From Proteobacteria bacterium UBA7447 (GTDB taxonomy: Bacteria > Pseudomonadota > Gammaproteobacteria > Arenicellales > UBA868), in contig DLPX01000030.1 in the NCBI GenBank assembly GCA_002477475.1, positions 3,548 to 67,547 on the forward strand: a stretch of 64,000 nt of DNA. The letters run 5' to 3'. The notes beneath the pieces were generated by a model. The model was not told the DNA's origin, made no database searches, and saw only the letters and a program-made list of their open reading frames with translations. The position numbers and the translations under genes were made by a program. This document shows positions 20,392-29,775 of the stretch, in pieces. Position 1 is the stretch's first letter. The number at the start of each line of letters is the position of its first letter.

Positions 20392-21474
20392 TTAACCCGT
20401 CGAGGGGTCAATAAGCCCCAGGGCGGCGCGGACGCTACGGTAATCGCTTGAAATCGGCAAATGATTGTCAGTGATGCCGCAGCCACGTAACCAGTCACCA
20501 AGCGGGCGAAGCAGGGGTTCTTCCAGATGGGACTGCAGCAGTCCAAGTACTCGGGGGATATGACTGAGGTACTGGGGTTTACCGTCGCGGATGGCGAGCC
20601 TACTAAAGATACCGGTGACCTTGCAGTGCCGCTGTGCCGCGAGGATCCGATACCATAGCTGGAAGTTCTCGAGATCCAAAAGGGGCATTTCCTGCAGATA
20701 TCGCTCCCGCATGGAATTCACAAGGAGCGAAGGCAGATCCCGCCGGGCATCCTCGAGCAAAGACATCAGGTCATAGGCCATTGGCCCGACCAGAGCGTCC
20801 TGAAAATCCAACAACCCGATTTGCCTCAAGGGTTCGTCTGCGGGGAGTGCCATCAGGTTGTCCACATGAAAGTCCCGCAGCACTAAAGTGATTGCCGGCG
20901 TAGGCAAAGAATCAAACACGGTTTCCCAGATCCTCTGATAACTCTCTCGTTTCTGAGGGGGTGTCGGCTGACCGGACAGTAGCGGTAAAAACCAATCCGG
21001 CAGCAGCAATGCTTCGGTCATGAGGGCTTGAAAGCCATAAGGCTTGAGGCCCTCGAGCAAGGCATTGGGTTGCTGGTGAAGATGAATCAGGAGGTCAATG
21101 GCCTGTGTATACAGCGCCTCGTGAGGCTCGCCTGCATTCAGGAGTTGAGTGAACGTACTACTGCCAAAATCCTCAATCAGGGCAAAACCCGCATCCGTGT
21201 TGGACCGCAGAACAGCAGGAGCGCGCAATCCGAGATGGTTAAGGTGGTTTCCAATCTCAAGCCACGCCGTGAGATTTTCTGTTTCAGGCGGGGCATCCAT
21301 AAGCAAGCAACCGTGCTCGCCATCGTCAATTCGAAAATAGCGTCGGAAGGAGGCATCCTGCTGCAGCGGCGAAAGACGGCTGTCGGCAAAATCGGTCTCG
21401 GACAGAAAAACCCGACGCTGGATATCTCGCGTAGAGGGCGAATTCATCTGAGATCTGTCTCGACTTGTGCGCAA
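20392..21474 (-). CDS. Aminoglycoside-phosphotransferase-fold kinase (AmgK-like)
   Basis: The 360-residue product has the APH kinase core: catalytic loop LVLRDFHVDNLM and metal-binding LLDFQDALVGPMAYDL. This arrangement is typical of AmgK, the N-acetylmuramate/N-acetylglucosamine anomeric kinase of cell-wall recycling. Unlike the usual amgK-murU pair, no nucleotidyltransferase follows. It begins 9 bases after imuB, so it may be co-transcribed with the lexA-imuA-imuB operon. An internal ATG at 21450 is an alternative start. Substrate is inferred from family only. Confidence 0.82.
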   Translation of the reverse strand: MRTSRDRSQMNSPSTRDIQRRVFLSETDFADSRLSPLQQDASFRRYFRIDDGEHGCLLMDAPPETENLTAWLEIGNHLNHLGLRAPAVLRSNTDAGFALIEDFGSSTFTQLLNAGEPHEALYTQAIDLLIHLHQQPNALLEGLKPYGFQALMTEALLLPDWFLPLLSGQPTPPQKRESYQRIWETVFDSLPTPAITLVLRDFHVDNLMALPADEPLRQIGLLDFQDALVGPMAYDLMSLLEDARRDLPSLLVNSMRERYLQEMPLLDLENFQLWYRILAAQRHCKVTGIFSRLAIRDGKPQYLSHIPRVLGLLQSHLEEPLLRPLGDWLRGCGITDNHLPISSDYRSVRAALGLIDPSTG

Positions 21475-21483
21475 GGGCGAAGA

Positions 21484-23058
21484 TCAGAAGATACCATGCA
21501 GTTGCCAGATCCCGCTGTCTAGATCACGGAAAACCCATGCCCTCAAGGCGCCAGATTTTGCATGATAATAATCGCGGCGAACGGATTGACTGTCCCACCA
21601 CCCGCTGCAGATGCGCTCGCGCTGGCGTTGCAGCAGAAATGACTGGCTCCCAAGAAGCAATTGCCTATTGGACATCTGTATGGAGCGAGGGGTGTCAAAT
21701 AGCCACAGCGGCCGTTGTGCGCCATGCGATAAAGCGACCGCTTTGCCGACTGCGCATCGGCTCCAGGCTTTTTCCGGCCGGTGATCTGGCTGCATGCCAA
21801 TACCCTGTACCGCCTGTCTCCCGAGTCGATTTTGCAGTCGTTCAATCAGAGAGATCTCACGGTCTGTTGTTCTGGGCAGTATCGAAAAAAGATCCGCACT
21901 TGAAGAGGGCAGCGGCGCAAAACGGCGGACCCTGAGTGAAAGATGTGTAATGAGATCTGGTGTCTGGAATCCCTCAAACGCAAGTCGACAGAGCTTCATA
22001 AGATCGAGAGTATTCCCGCGGGGATGCGTCAGGTATACCGGGATGCAGACTGAAAGATTGGAGTCATTAAGAAGATGCCACTCGAGTTGTTCGGCCAGAA
22101 CGTGATGCTGGATTAGATGGGCTTTCAGCTTTCCCAGCAGGATTTCCATAAAAGGCATGAGTTGCCCGGTATTGGCAATACCGGGATCAAATGCGGAATC
22201 CTGTTGAAACACCGGCGGTGGTGCAATTGCCGCTTGAGGATCCGCCTGCTTTCCCAGAAGTCTGTCCAGTTGATGAACAAGATCTGGACCCAGGCGCCGG
22301 GCCAGCCCGTCTCTGGGAAGGCGCAGCAGGTCGCCCACAGTACTGATGCCGTACTGCTTCAATGCCCGCTGCTGTTTGGCGCCAGCCACTACCGCTTTTG
22401 CTGGCAGTTTACGTATGACGGCATGTATCCCTTCTTTTGCGGTGATACATAAAGATTTCCCGTTGCGAACACATAACAACGCGCTTGCAGCTGTGGGCAT
22501 AGCACTGATGCAGGGTGATTGTGTTTCAAAAGTCAATCTAGAGCGGATCTTCCCAAGAAGCTGGTTGGCGCCACCAAACAGTCTTGTGCTCCCGCTGATT
22601 TCCAACAGCAGATCATCCCCAGCAATACTAACCGCTGGTGTCCAGCGGCTCGCCAACAGAGCGAGTCGTGCAAGCCATTCGCTTTCGGCCGATACATCTT
22701 GAGGTACGGCCTGTAGTGCAGGGCTTAGCACCTGTGCTGCGGTGAGTGTCATTCCGGATCGTACACCGCTTTTTTGAGCCGGCTGGTTAGGGGTAATGAC
22801 TGTGTGCGTCTGACCCTGTTGTGCATAAACAGCCATCGGCTGCTGTTGTGTGGTTTTGCCAAGCGCTTCCAGTGGCAGAAAAGGGAAAGACACCGCAACC
22901 CAGAGGGGTTCCTGAACAACACGGCGCCGCGCCTTGGGCAGTGTATCTGATGGTGAGCGATTGCAATCAGAGTTGCCGCGCACCGGAACTGGCGGAGCAG
23001 TCTGGTGCTTTGTATTCTGATGCAACTGAGCCACAGTGCTAAGTCTTTCTTGGTGCAT
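21484..23058 (-). CDS. imuB: ImuB, Y-family polymerase-like mutasome subunit
   Basis: Non-catalytic Y-family polymerase homologue that in known mutasomes links ImuA and DnaE2 to the beta clamp. The 524-residue product has LLLEISGSTRLFGG, a helix-hairpin-helix part (LKQYGISTVGDLLRLPRDGL), and the ImuB-specific C-terminus with GAQRPLWLFDTP, SGWWDSQSVRRDYY and WQLHGIF. Homology begins at about residue 50 (EPLWVAVSFPFLPLE). Its start overlaps the imuA end by 20 bases. A dnaE2 gene does not follow. Confidence 0.93.
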   Translation of the reverse strand: MHQERLSTVAQLHQNTKHQTAPPVPVRGNSDCNRSPSDTLPKARRRVVQEPLWVAVSFPFLPLEALGKTTQQQPMAVYAQQGQTHTVITPNQPAQKSGVRSGMTLTAAQVLSPALQAVPQDVSAESEWLARLALLASRWTPAVSIAGDDLLLEISGSTRLFGGANQLLGKIRSRLTFETQSPCISAMPTAASALLCVRNGKSLCITAKEGIHAVIRKLPAKAVVAGAKQQRALKQYGISTVGDLLRLPRDGLARRLGPDLVHQLDRLLGKQADPQAAIAPPPVFQQDSAFDPGIANTGQLMPFMEILLGKLKAHLIQHHVLAEQLEWHLLNDSNLSVCIPVYLTHPRGNTLDLMKLCRLAFEGFQTPDLITHLSLRVRRFAPLPSSSADLFSILPRTTDREISLIERLQNRLGRQAVQGIGMQPDHRPEKAWSRCAVGKAVALSHGAQRPLWLFDTPRSIQMSNRQLLLGSQSFLLQRQRERICSGWWDSQSVRRDYYHAKSGALRAWVFRDLDSGIWQLHGIF

Positions 23059-23701
23059 CCCGATGCTGTCTGGGTGTCGCTGTGGATTGGGATAAGGGAT
23101 GGGTCACCATCAGATTCTGGTGCAGTGGGCCACCACGGCACTTGATCAGGTCGATACACAGGCCATCATCAGTATTGCGGCAATATAGTTTGAGCGCGGC
23201 CATGCTGTGAGTATTGAGCGCACTCTCATTTTGAAAGCAGATGCCCAGTCCGCCTCCCTGTTCGGCAGCCAATTGCAGTCTTCGTGTAGCGGACTGGTGC
23301 AGTCTGCTAGGCCAGCACAACACTGCGCTGCATGCGCGTGAGCGCAATGCCTGTTCTGCTGACCACAGGATATCTGCTGGATCTGATGCATTGATCAGCA
23401 GGATCTTGGACAAATCCAGCCCGTGCTGATTCAGACCGGGCGGGTAGGGTATGGCTGGTGGCGCGATCCAGATCTGCCAGGGGCGTGAGGATATGATTCT
23501 GCCAAGAGCCGGCATGAGCAGCCATAATGGACTGTAGAAGATATCTTCTACCAGTATTTCGGTGAGGGCATGCTGGGGCCATCCGCCGTTGGGCAGATGT
23601 TGGTCAAGAGCGGCGAAACCGGTTGCGACAGCATCTCCGGATGGGGCTGCTTTTTTGCCGCGCCAGATATCCCGCCGTTGTAGGCAGGATTCCAGGCTCA
23701 T
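23039..23701 (-). CDS. imuA: ImuA, RecA-like mutasome subunit
   Basis: The 220-residue product belongs to the ImuA/SulA-like RecA-related family. It shows [25 protein letters not shown] at the N-terminus and [16 protein letters not shown] and LCWPSRL later. It starts at an ATG that overlaps the lexA stop by four bases. It acts with ImuB in SOS-induced translesion synthesis in the known systems. Confidence 0.93.
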   Translation of the reverse strand: MSLESCLQRRDIWRGKKAAPSGDAVATGFAALDQHLPNGGWPQHALTEILVEDIFYSPLWLLMPALGRIISSRPWQIWIAPPAIPYPPGLNQHGLDLSKILLINASDPADILWSAEQALRSRACSAVLCWPSRLHQSATRRLQLAAEQGGGLGICFQNESALNTHSMAALKLYCRNTDDGLCIDLIKCRGGPLHQNLMVTHPLSQSTATPRQHRDAPRKT

Positions 23702-24303
23702 GGCAGAGAGTCATTCCGTATCACCCCGACGCCAATTCCTTCGATAGCCAGCGGTTGTTGGCGCAGATCGATCCGCACAGGGTCGAAATCGGGATTTTTA
23801 GGGATCAGGGTAACGATATTTCCTCGACGTCGGAACTCCTTGACAGTGACTTCGTCATCCAGTCGAGCAACCACGATCTGTCCGTTTGCAGCTTCTCGTG
23901 TGCGGTGCACAGCCAGCAGGTCACGATTAAGAATGCCGGCATCACGCATGCTCATCCCGCGTACACGCAATAAATAGTGAGCTTGTGGCCGAAACAGCCT
24001 TGGCGGCAGAGGATAATGATCCTCAATGTGTTCGGTTGCCAAGATGGGGTTACCGGCAGCCACCTCACCTACAACGGGCACTCCGGATGGGGTCAGTAAC
24101 CGTATACCCCGGGATGCGCCAGACTGAAGTTCGATAACACCCTTGCGGGCCAGGGCGCGCAGGTGCTCCTCCGCTGCATTGGCTGAGCGAAATCCCAGCT
24201 GCCTGGCAATCTCTGCACGGGTTGGAGGCATACCGGTAGTGTCGACAAAGGCCTGGATACATTCCAGCACCTGCAGTTGCCGTGCAGTGAGGGGTCTGTT
24301 CAT
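23698..24303 (-). CDS. lexA: SOS repressor LexA
   Basis: Transcriptional repressor that self-cleaves when RecA filaments form. The 201-residue product has an N-terminal winged helix ([24 protein letters not shown]), the cleavage site Ala83-Gly84 in GEVAAGNP, catalytic Ser118 in RGMSMRD, and Lys155 in TVKEF. All key residues are in place. It lies 34 bases downstream of an SOS box and overlaps imuA, so it probably controls itself and the imuAB genes. Confidence 0.97.
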   Translation of the reverse strand: MNRPLTARQLQVLECIQAFVDTTGMPPTRAEIARQLGFRSANAAEEHLRALARKGVIELQSGASRGIRLLTPSGVPVVGEVAAGNPILATEHIEDHYPLPPRLFRPQAHYLLRVRGMSMRDAGILNRDLLAVHRTREAANGQIVVARLDDEVTVKEFRRRGNIVTLIPKNPDFDPVRIDLRQQPLAIEGIGVGVIRNDSLP

Positions 24304-24337
24304 GGCGTGTCGGATTCCGATTGGACAGGATTCAAAA

Positions 24338-24357
24338 TACTGTTCATATATACAGTT
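24338..24357. promoter_or_regulatory. LexA-binding site (SOS box)
   Basis: The 20-base site TACTGTTCATATATACAGTT contains CTGT-N8-ACAG with an AT-rich centre, matching the E. coli LexA consensus at all CTG/CAG positions. It lies 34 bases upstream of the lexA start. Confidence 0.93.
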
Positions 24358-24373
24358 ATTTCAGTATTCTGTC

Positions 24374-24399
24374 CAGTCCTGCAGATTTCGGCAGGACTG
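24374..24399. terminator. Perfect 9-bp hairpin after the beta-barrel gene
   Basis: CAGTCCTGC at 24374-24382 pairs perfectly with GCAGGACTG at 24391-24399 across an 8-base loop. It lies between the lexA promoter and the stop of the minus-strand beta-barrel gene. No clear T-run follows on either strand, so it may be a weak or factor-assisted terminator, or an RNA-stabilising stem. Confidence 0.4.
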
Positions 24400-24437
24400 C
24401 TGCGGCTCACCGGGTTGGCCGACGTCTTAGAACAACA

Positions 24438-25655
24438 CTAGAAAAACAGCCGAAGGGATAGAGTGATGAAATCGCTGTCCTGAAGATAAGAGATGGCGTT
24501 ATCCGAATCAACATCAAGAAAAGTCTGCGCTTCCAGTGTGATCCGGGCATCATCCAGAACTCTCCGACTGGCCTCTAGTCGGAAACTGCCGCTGCTGTCG
24601 TCAAGGTCGGAGAAGACACCCGCTAGAAACTCTGAACTTTGGGTGTCATTGAATGAGGCGCGCATCCCGATAAAGAGGTCGTTCTGCAGCGGTACCGTGG
24701 TACGGTCATCACGACTGTCAAAATGCCACTCTGCGAGCAGGCCAAGATCAAAGAGCGAATCTGCAAGTTCGTAAATTGTGTACTCGGCACCGCCGATACT
24801 TGCGCTGAAGTCGCTGGCAAGTGCCTCGGTCTCGAAGGCCCTGTGAATCGCCTCAAGCTTCCAGAGCCAACTGTCCAGGGTCAGTTGAACATCCAGGCCC
24901 CACTGATTGATCAGGGGATATCGAGGCCGGAATGTACCGTCTGGCTGGACAATGAACTCCGGGTCACGTGAGGTACCGCTAAACCACGCAAGACCATAGT
25001 CGACCAGGCCTCGATAGCCGGAAAATCGCGCCGCAAGATCCACGTGCTGTTGTCCATTGCGGGCCCCATAGAGCGCTTTGTCTTCCTCTATAGGAAAGGG
25101 CAGGGCCAGGGGTTGGTCTGACGGCAGAAATGCGCGCTCTCGAAAGCCGGGGAGTACATATAAGTCCAGTACGTCCTGATCGAGCAGGCGACTCGCTCTG
25201 ACCATCGGTTGCCCGAGTTTGTCTTCTCCATCGAAGCCCTCGAGTCGATCGGTCTGGTTGATGATGTCGACCAGATGTCCTGATTCGGTTACGCCCCAGA
25301 ATACCCGGCTGATGCCGGCGATCGCCTCCCAGTCGTCTGCGGCGTACAGCAGGTTCAATTCCCGGATATCAGCATGATTCATCTCGCCTCCACTGGAGGC
25401 AATCCGGCCGTAGGGGAGAAGCGTACCGATCAGATGGTCGGAATCAAAATCGCTGGTGAACTCAGCTTCAAGACCCGTAAGAAACTGCTGGCGAACATCG
25501 GCTGAGCTGGACTTGATGTTGGGGAAAAACTGCCCCGAAAGTGAAAGTTCAAATTGCCGGTCGACATCCCCCGATGAGGCAGAACTAACCGTCAGGGTGC
25601 CCAGAATCCCGGCGATAAGCCACGCGCACCAGCACCTTCTGCGAAGCGCAATCAC
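24438..25655 (-). CDS. Predicted outer-membrane beta-barrel protein (MMPL operon)
   Basis: The 405-residue product has a signal peptide (WLIAGILGTLTVSSASSGDV) and alternating-residue strands throughout. It ends LSLRLFF, with the terminal Phe expected for BAM-assembled barrels. Its start overlaps the LolA-like gene stop by four bases. In similar three-gene operons the barrel accompanies an MMPL/RND protein and a LolA-like carrier, so it may be the outer-membrane exit or acceptor for a lipid or hydrophobic cargo. That role is inferred from context. Confidence 0.8.
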   Translation of the reverse strand: MIALRRRCWCAWLIAGILGTLTVSSASSGDVDRQFELSLSGQFFPNIKSSSADVRQQFLTGLEAEFTSDFDSDHLIGTLLPYGRIASSGGEMNHADIRELNLLYAADDWEAIAGISRVFWGVTESGHLVDIINQTDRLEGFDGEDKLGQPMVRASRLLDQDVLDLYVLPGFRERAFLPSDQPLALPFPIEEDKALYGARNGQQHVDLAARFSGYRGLVDYGLAWFSGTSRDPEFIVQPDGTFRPRYPLINQWGLDVQLTLDSWLWKLEAIHRAFETEALASDFSASIGGAEYTIYELADSLFDLGLLAEWHFDSRDDRTTVPLQNDLFIGMRASFNDTQSSEFLAGVFSDLDDSSGSFRLEASRRVLDDARITLEAQTFLDVDSDNAISYLQDSDFITLSLRLFF

Positions 25656-26443
25656 AATAGGCGTTTTAAGGCGTTCTTGTTGAAGTCTCCACTGTCAAGA
25701 GGAGTTTCAAAATCATAATTAAACCAAAGTAGTGTCGTGCTCTTGCCCGTTTGATGATTGGTCATTTCCATTGTGTCTGCGCGCCAGTAACCTCCCGGGT
25801 ATTCTTGGTAGTCAGAAAAATCCAGTGTCTTCAGCAGTTCATCCTTGCGGTCGTAGTACTCGATCTTGATGGATCGGAATTCAGCCTCATCCAGCCAGAC
25901 AATCTGGCGTGTGTAACCAGAGTTGTCGTAGAGGGGGATGCGTTCGATCACGTAGCATTGATAGACGCCACAGGGTTCATCCCGCAGATATCGATAATCA
26001 TATTTATCGAGTTCCTGAGAACTCAGATCCTCGAAGGCAAATTCGCTTCCCATAAAGGGGCCGGATCGATTTCGCGAAGAAATACGTTTTACCCGTTTGA
26101 TTGCAGGCAGATAAAGCCATTGATCATCCGGTTCGAGACCGTGGGAAAAGGTCAGCATCGCCGTCCCTCTGACATCCCGCGGTTCGTGGAACAGTGAAAG
26201 TGTTTTGTCGCCATCCCCTTCGACCTCAAGCTGGCGGGAACTGATCTTTCGCCGGCTTTCCTTGCCCGCCCGGTTTCGAAGAATCATTTCCATATCGGAA
26301 CTTTGGAATTGCCAACCGCTGTCCCGCTTATCAGCCTCGGTCGCGATTTCGAGACCCTGGACTTTGCCGTCGGATGCGTCAGCCAACGATAGCTGTGGCA
26401 AAAGGAGGGCGATCACAACGAAGAAAACACTTGGGTGTCTCAT
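25652..26443 (-). CDS. LolA-like outer-membrane lipoprotein-sorting protein
   Basis: The 263-residue product has a signal peptide (SVFFVVIALLLPQLSLADA) and the family motifs GTAMLTFSHGLEPDDQWLYL, SRNRSGPFMGSEFAFEDL and a C-terminal LDSGDFNKNAL. It should be a periplasmic LolA-fold carrier of a lipid or lipophilic molecule. It lies between the MMPL transporter and the barrel protein, overlapping the latter by four bases. Confidence 0.88.
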   Translation of the reverse strand: MRHPSVFFVVIALLLPQLSLADASDGKVQGLEIATEADKRDSGWQFQSSDMEMILRNRAGKESRRKISSRQLEVEGDGDKTLSLFHEPRDVRGTAMLTFSHGLEPDDQWLYLPAIKRVKRISSRNRSGPFMGSEFAFEDLSSQELDKYDYRYLRDEPCGVYQCYVIERIPLYDNSGYTRQIVWLDEAEFRSIKIEYYDRKDELLKTLDFSDYQEYPGGYWRADTMEMTNHQTGKSTTLLWFNYDFETPLDSGDFNKNALKRLL

Positions 26444-26476
26444 TTATAGGCTCCAGTAGTCTGTGCGAATTTTTGT

Positions 26477-28819
26477 TCAGGTGGTCTGGTGAGCAGGGTG
26501 TTGGCGGGACTCCCGAGCTTTCTCCCCGCAAAGCCACCGATCGAAGCGGATCAGCAGGCCCGGCAGCAGGAGAAAGTCGACAACTAGCGCCAGCACCACA
26601 ACCACAGCCACAAGCAATCCCATTTCGGCATTTACAGAAAATGCCGAAGTAGAAATCACCAGAAACCCTGCTGCCAATGCCAGAGTCGTGGTCCAAAGCG
26701 CCACGCCGACCGTAGCAAAGGAATAGCGCACCGCTTCCACAGCATCCAGGCCTTGGTCGCGTCTCGCACGCAGGTATTTGGTCATGAAATGGATCGTGTC
26801 ATCAACAACGATCCCGAGCGTCATGGCGGCAACCACCGACAGGCCCAGCCCGACTTCGCCGTCTACCAAAGCCCATAACCCGAATGCCATGGCTGCTGGC
26901 GCGATATTCGGGATCAGAGTGAGCAGTCCAAACCGCCAGCTGCGCAGCGCTGCGATCATCAACAAAGAAATCGCTACTAACGCAAAGGTAGTACCCCCGA
27001 GCATGCTGACAATATTGCGCATGCCGATATGGGAAAACATGATCGGCGGGCTGGCAGCTGTCGTCAGAAGCGCAGGAGTGTTTTCCCGCATCCAGTCGTA
27101 ACTGCGCTGCTCAAAGGCAAGCGTCTGTGTGGTTGACAGGGTTTCCAGAGTGGCGCTCAAGCGGGTTCGTTGCTTTTCGACGTCTATCTGGTTATTGAGA
27201 TCCAGGCCGTAGGGCAGGGACATTTCATACAACAGAAGATATTGTGCAGCCATGTCCCGCTCTTCGGGCAAGCGGTACCAGTCAGGATCATCGCTGTGCA
27301 TGCTGCGGTTTACGCGCTTGAAAACATCCGTCAGCGTACTCACGTGCATCACTTCAGGCTGGTCAGACAGCCAGGTCGAGAACGCGTCAACCTGAGCAAG
27401 GTAGTCAGGGTTGGAAATACCGCCTGATTCACCCGAATCGAGCGCGTAATCAATGAAGTACATCCCGGTCAGATTATCGACAACGAAATCGGTATGTGGA
27501 CGAAACTCGATCCGTTCATCGAAGTAGCGCACAAAGACATCATTCAGCTCATTCCGAGGAATAACCAGTACCAAAGCAACAATCACCAGACTGACCGCAG
27601 GCATGAGAGTTTGCCGGTGCGCGATGACCCAATCGGCCAGTCGAGTCATCATTTCAGTAATCAGGCCGCGCCCCTGACGGGGTTTTGCGGGCAACAGGGT
27701 GACCAGAGCCGGCAACAGTGTCGTGGAAAAAAGCCAGGCAAACATCACACCCACTGCTGAGATATTTCCCAGGTCGCGAAAAGGCGGCGAATCACTGAAA
27801 TTGAGCGAGAGAAAGCCGATAGCGGTCGTCACGGAGGTCAGCAGCACCGGGCTGAAGTTAATGCGGATGCTCTCAGCCATGGCTTCCTGTTTCCCCAGGC
27901 CGTCTCGCACTTTCTGGAGCCAATTCGACAGAATGTGAACACAGTCTGCGACAGCAAGGGTCAGGATGATTGTCGGCGCTGACATGGAGGGCGGTGTTAG
28001 GCGAACTCCCATCCAGCCGGCAGTGCCCATGGCGGCGATGACGGAGAGCGCAATTACAATGAGCGTGCCGAGCGTGCCCGTGAAACCTCTCAGCTGCAAA
28101 AAGACCATCAACAGGATAATCGCCAGTGCTGCAGGAATCAGTTGAGTGGTGTCACTGATCGAGGCTTCCTGGAATGCCTGGTTCATCATGACAATGCCGG
28201 TCAGATAGACATCCATTTTCGGATAGGTGGCCTCAATGTAGTCACGTATCTCACGAACTGCCGCAGCCACGCGGGGATTTTCGGTCGCTTCATCTATGCC
28301 CGGCAGTTCAACCGTAATGTTGATCGCGGTAACGTCTGCTTCTGTTGAGATCAACCGGTTGAGCAGTGCCGGTTCATCGAGTGCCGCCGCTTTAATACGA
28401 GAGAGTTCATCCTTGTTTAGACTTTCGAGATCCTCTACAAGGGGAGCAACCTCGAGGTCATCCCCGATGGCGGTGGTGTGCTGGAAGTTGGTGAGCGAAT
28501 CGACCCGAATCGAAAATGGAATCAGCCAGGCCCGTTCCGTGACATCGGCAACCGCGGCGAGTACGTCAGGGGTGAAAACCTCGCCTTCGCGTGGCGCAAT
28601 AACGATCAACGCGTTGTCGTTCTTGCTGAAAAAATCCTGCAGTTCCTCAAAAGCCTGTAAATGCGTATTTTCGCTCCCGAAAAAGACTCGATAGTCATTC
28701 GTAAAAGTGAGAAATTGACCACCCGAGGCGACGCCAAATGCGAGCAGGAGTGATAGGGCGATTGTGGCGGCACGATACTGGGTGACCCATCGGCCCCAGG
28801 CGAGGGAAAAGCGATCCAT
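26477..28819 (-). CDS. MMPL/RND-family transporter
   Basis: The 780-residue inner-membrane protein has two RND repeats, each a TM helix, a periplasmic domain and a five-helix bundle. Charged proton-path residues occur in the TM4-type helices (LTLAVADCVHILSNW and LGIVVDDTIHFMTKYL). Length is that of hydrophobe exporters such as hopanoid or lipid transporters rather than HAE1 drug pumps. It heads the operon with the LolA-like and barrel genes. Cargo is unknown. Confidence 0.9.
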   Translation of the reverse strand: MDRFSLAWGRWVTQYRAATIALSLLLAFGVASGGQFLTFTNDYRVFFGSENTHLQAFEELQDFFSKNDNALIVIAPREGEVFTPDVLAAVADVTERAWLIPFSIRVDSLTNFQHTTAIGDDLEVAPLVEDLESLNKDELSRIKAAALDEPALLNRLISTEADVTAINITVELPGIDEATENPRVAAAVREIRDYIEATYPKMDVYLTGIVMMNQAFQEASISDTTQLIPAALAIILLMVFLQLRGFTGTLGTLIVIALSVIAAMGTAGWMGVRLTPPSMSAPTIILTLAVADCVHILSNWLQKVRDGLGKQEAMAESIRINFSPVLLTSVTTAIGFLSLNFSDSPPFRDLGNISAVGVMFAWLFSTTLLPALVTLLPAKPRQGRGLITEMMTRLADWVIAHRQTLMPAVSLVIVALVLVIPRNELNDVFVRYFDERIEFRPHTDFVVDNLTGMYFIDYALDSGESGGISNPDYLAQVDAFSTWLSDQPEVMHVSTLTDVFKRVNRSMHSDDPDWYRLPEERDMAAQYLLLYEMSLPYGLDLNNQIDVEKQRTRLSATLETLSTTQTLAFEQRSYDWMRENTPALLTTAASPPIMFSHIGMRNIVSMLGGTTFALVAISLLMIAALRSWRFGLLTLIPNIAPAAMAFGLWALVDGEVGLGLSVVAAMTLGIVVDDTIHFMTKYLRARRDQGLDAVEAVRYSFATVGVALWTTTLALAAGFLVISTSAFSVNAEMGLLVAVVVVLALVVDFLLLPGLLIRFDRWLCGEKARESRQHPAHQTT

Positions 28820-28863
28820 GATGATGGCTCCTTCAGAAAAAAGCGAAAGTAGTTTACGGCCAA

Positions 28864-28907
28864 GTGAAATCTTTATGAAGACATTGTGAAATCTTTATGA
28901 AGACATT
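28864..28907. repeat. Two exact tandem 22-bp copies
   Basis: The unit starts GTGAAATCTTTATGAAG and ends ACATT. It occurs at 28864-28885 and again at 28886-28907 without any mismatch. It lies 45 bases upstream of the MMPL gene start, inside the likely promoter of that operon, so it may be a paired operator; a simple duplication is the alternative. Confidence 0.85.
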
Positions 28908-29049
28908 CCGCTGACAAAATACTTTCCTAATTCGTATTTGTTCGAAACTTGAGGATCCGGGATAAAAGTACTGGGGGGGTGCAACGGTGGGTATGCGTCC
29001 GCTTTCTGAATTACAATCAGGAGTTGTTGTCTTTTTATCCAAATACTCG

Positions 29050-29775
29050 ATGAAGCCCGGCCAGCAGATATTGACGGTAGTGCATCAGGAAAACTCCACG
29101 CCTGGGTTTCTGGGGAGAAATCTGACGGACAGAGGATATTCATTGGATCAGTACTGTCCCTGCCTCGGAGACGTATTGCCAGAAGACCTTTCCCGCTTTG
29201 ATGCCGTTATCGTCTTCGGCGGGCCACAAAGCGCTACCGACGACGATGTTGCGGGAATCCGGACCGAGCTGAATTGGCTGGAAAAAACGGTACTGCCCTC
29301 CAAGATTCCCCTGTTGGGGATTTGCCTCGGTGCGCAGGAACTGGCACGGGTGCTCGGGGCGAGAGTCGGGCCGCGCGGAGACGGTATCGTCGAAATTGGT
29401 TATTGGCCAGTAGTGCCGACCACTGAAGGCAAAGCCTTCTTGCCTCAGGAAACGACTTTTTACCAGTGGCACTCGGAGACATTCGAGATCCCTCACGGGG
29501 CAGTGCATCTGGCTCAAAGCGAGTCGTTTTCAGGGCAGGCTTTTTCTTACGCAGACCACGCCTATGGGATCGAATTTCATCCCGAAATTACCCGGGAGAT
29601 GGTCAATCACTGGTGCACGTCGGAAAGAGGCGGCCCCAAGTTGAAACTGACCGGAGCGCAACCGCACGAAGATCAACTCACGAGTCACTCAAGATACGCA
29701 GGGGATGCCCGGGGATGGCTTGATCATTTCCTGGACAACTATTTTCTAGCGGCTTCCGAAAAAAAAGTCTCTTAG
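29050..29775 (+). CDS. Class I glutamine amidotransferase-like protein
   Basis: The product (241 aa from ATG 29050; the frame is open from 28987) has the oxyanion/nucleophile motif LLGICLGAQELA and the histidine-glutamate pair in GIEFHPEIT. It resembles stand-alone GMP synthase-like amidotransferases, which act on gamma-glutamyl compounds. No synthetase partner is adjacent. The start is uncertain, but MKPGQQILTVVHQE fits the first strand of the fold. Confidence 0.88.
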   Translation: MKPGQQILTVVHQENSTPGFLGRNLTDRGYSLDQYCPCLGDVLPEDLSRFDAVIVFGGPQSATDDDVAGIRTELNWLEKTVLPSKIPLLGICLGAQELARVLGARVGPRGDGIVEIGYWPVVPTTEGKAFLPQETTFYQWHSETFEIPHGAVHLAQSESFSGQAFSYADHAYGIEFHPEITREMVNHWCTSERGGPKLKLTGAQPHEDQLTSHSRYAGDARGWLDHFLDNYFLAASEKKVS

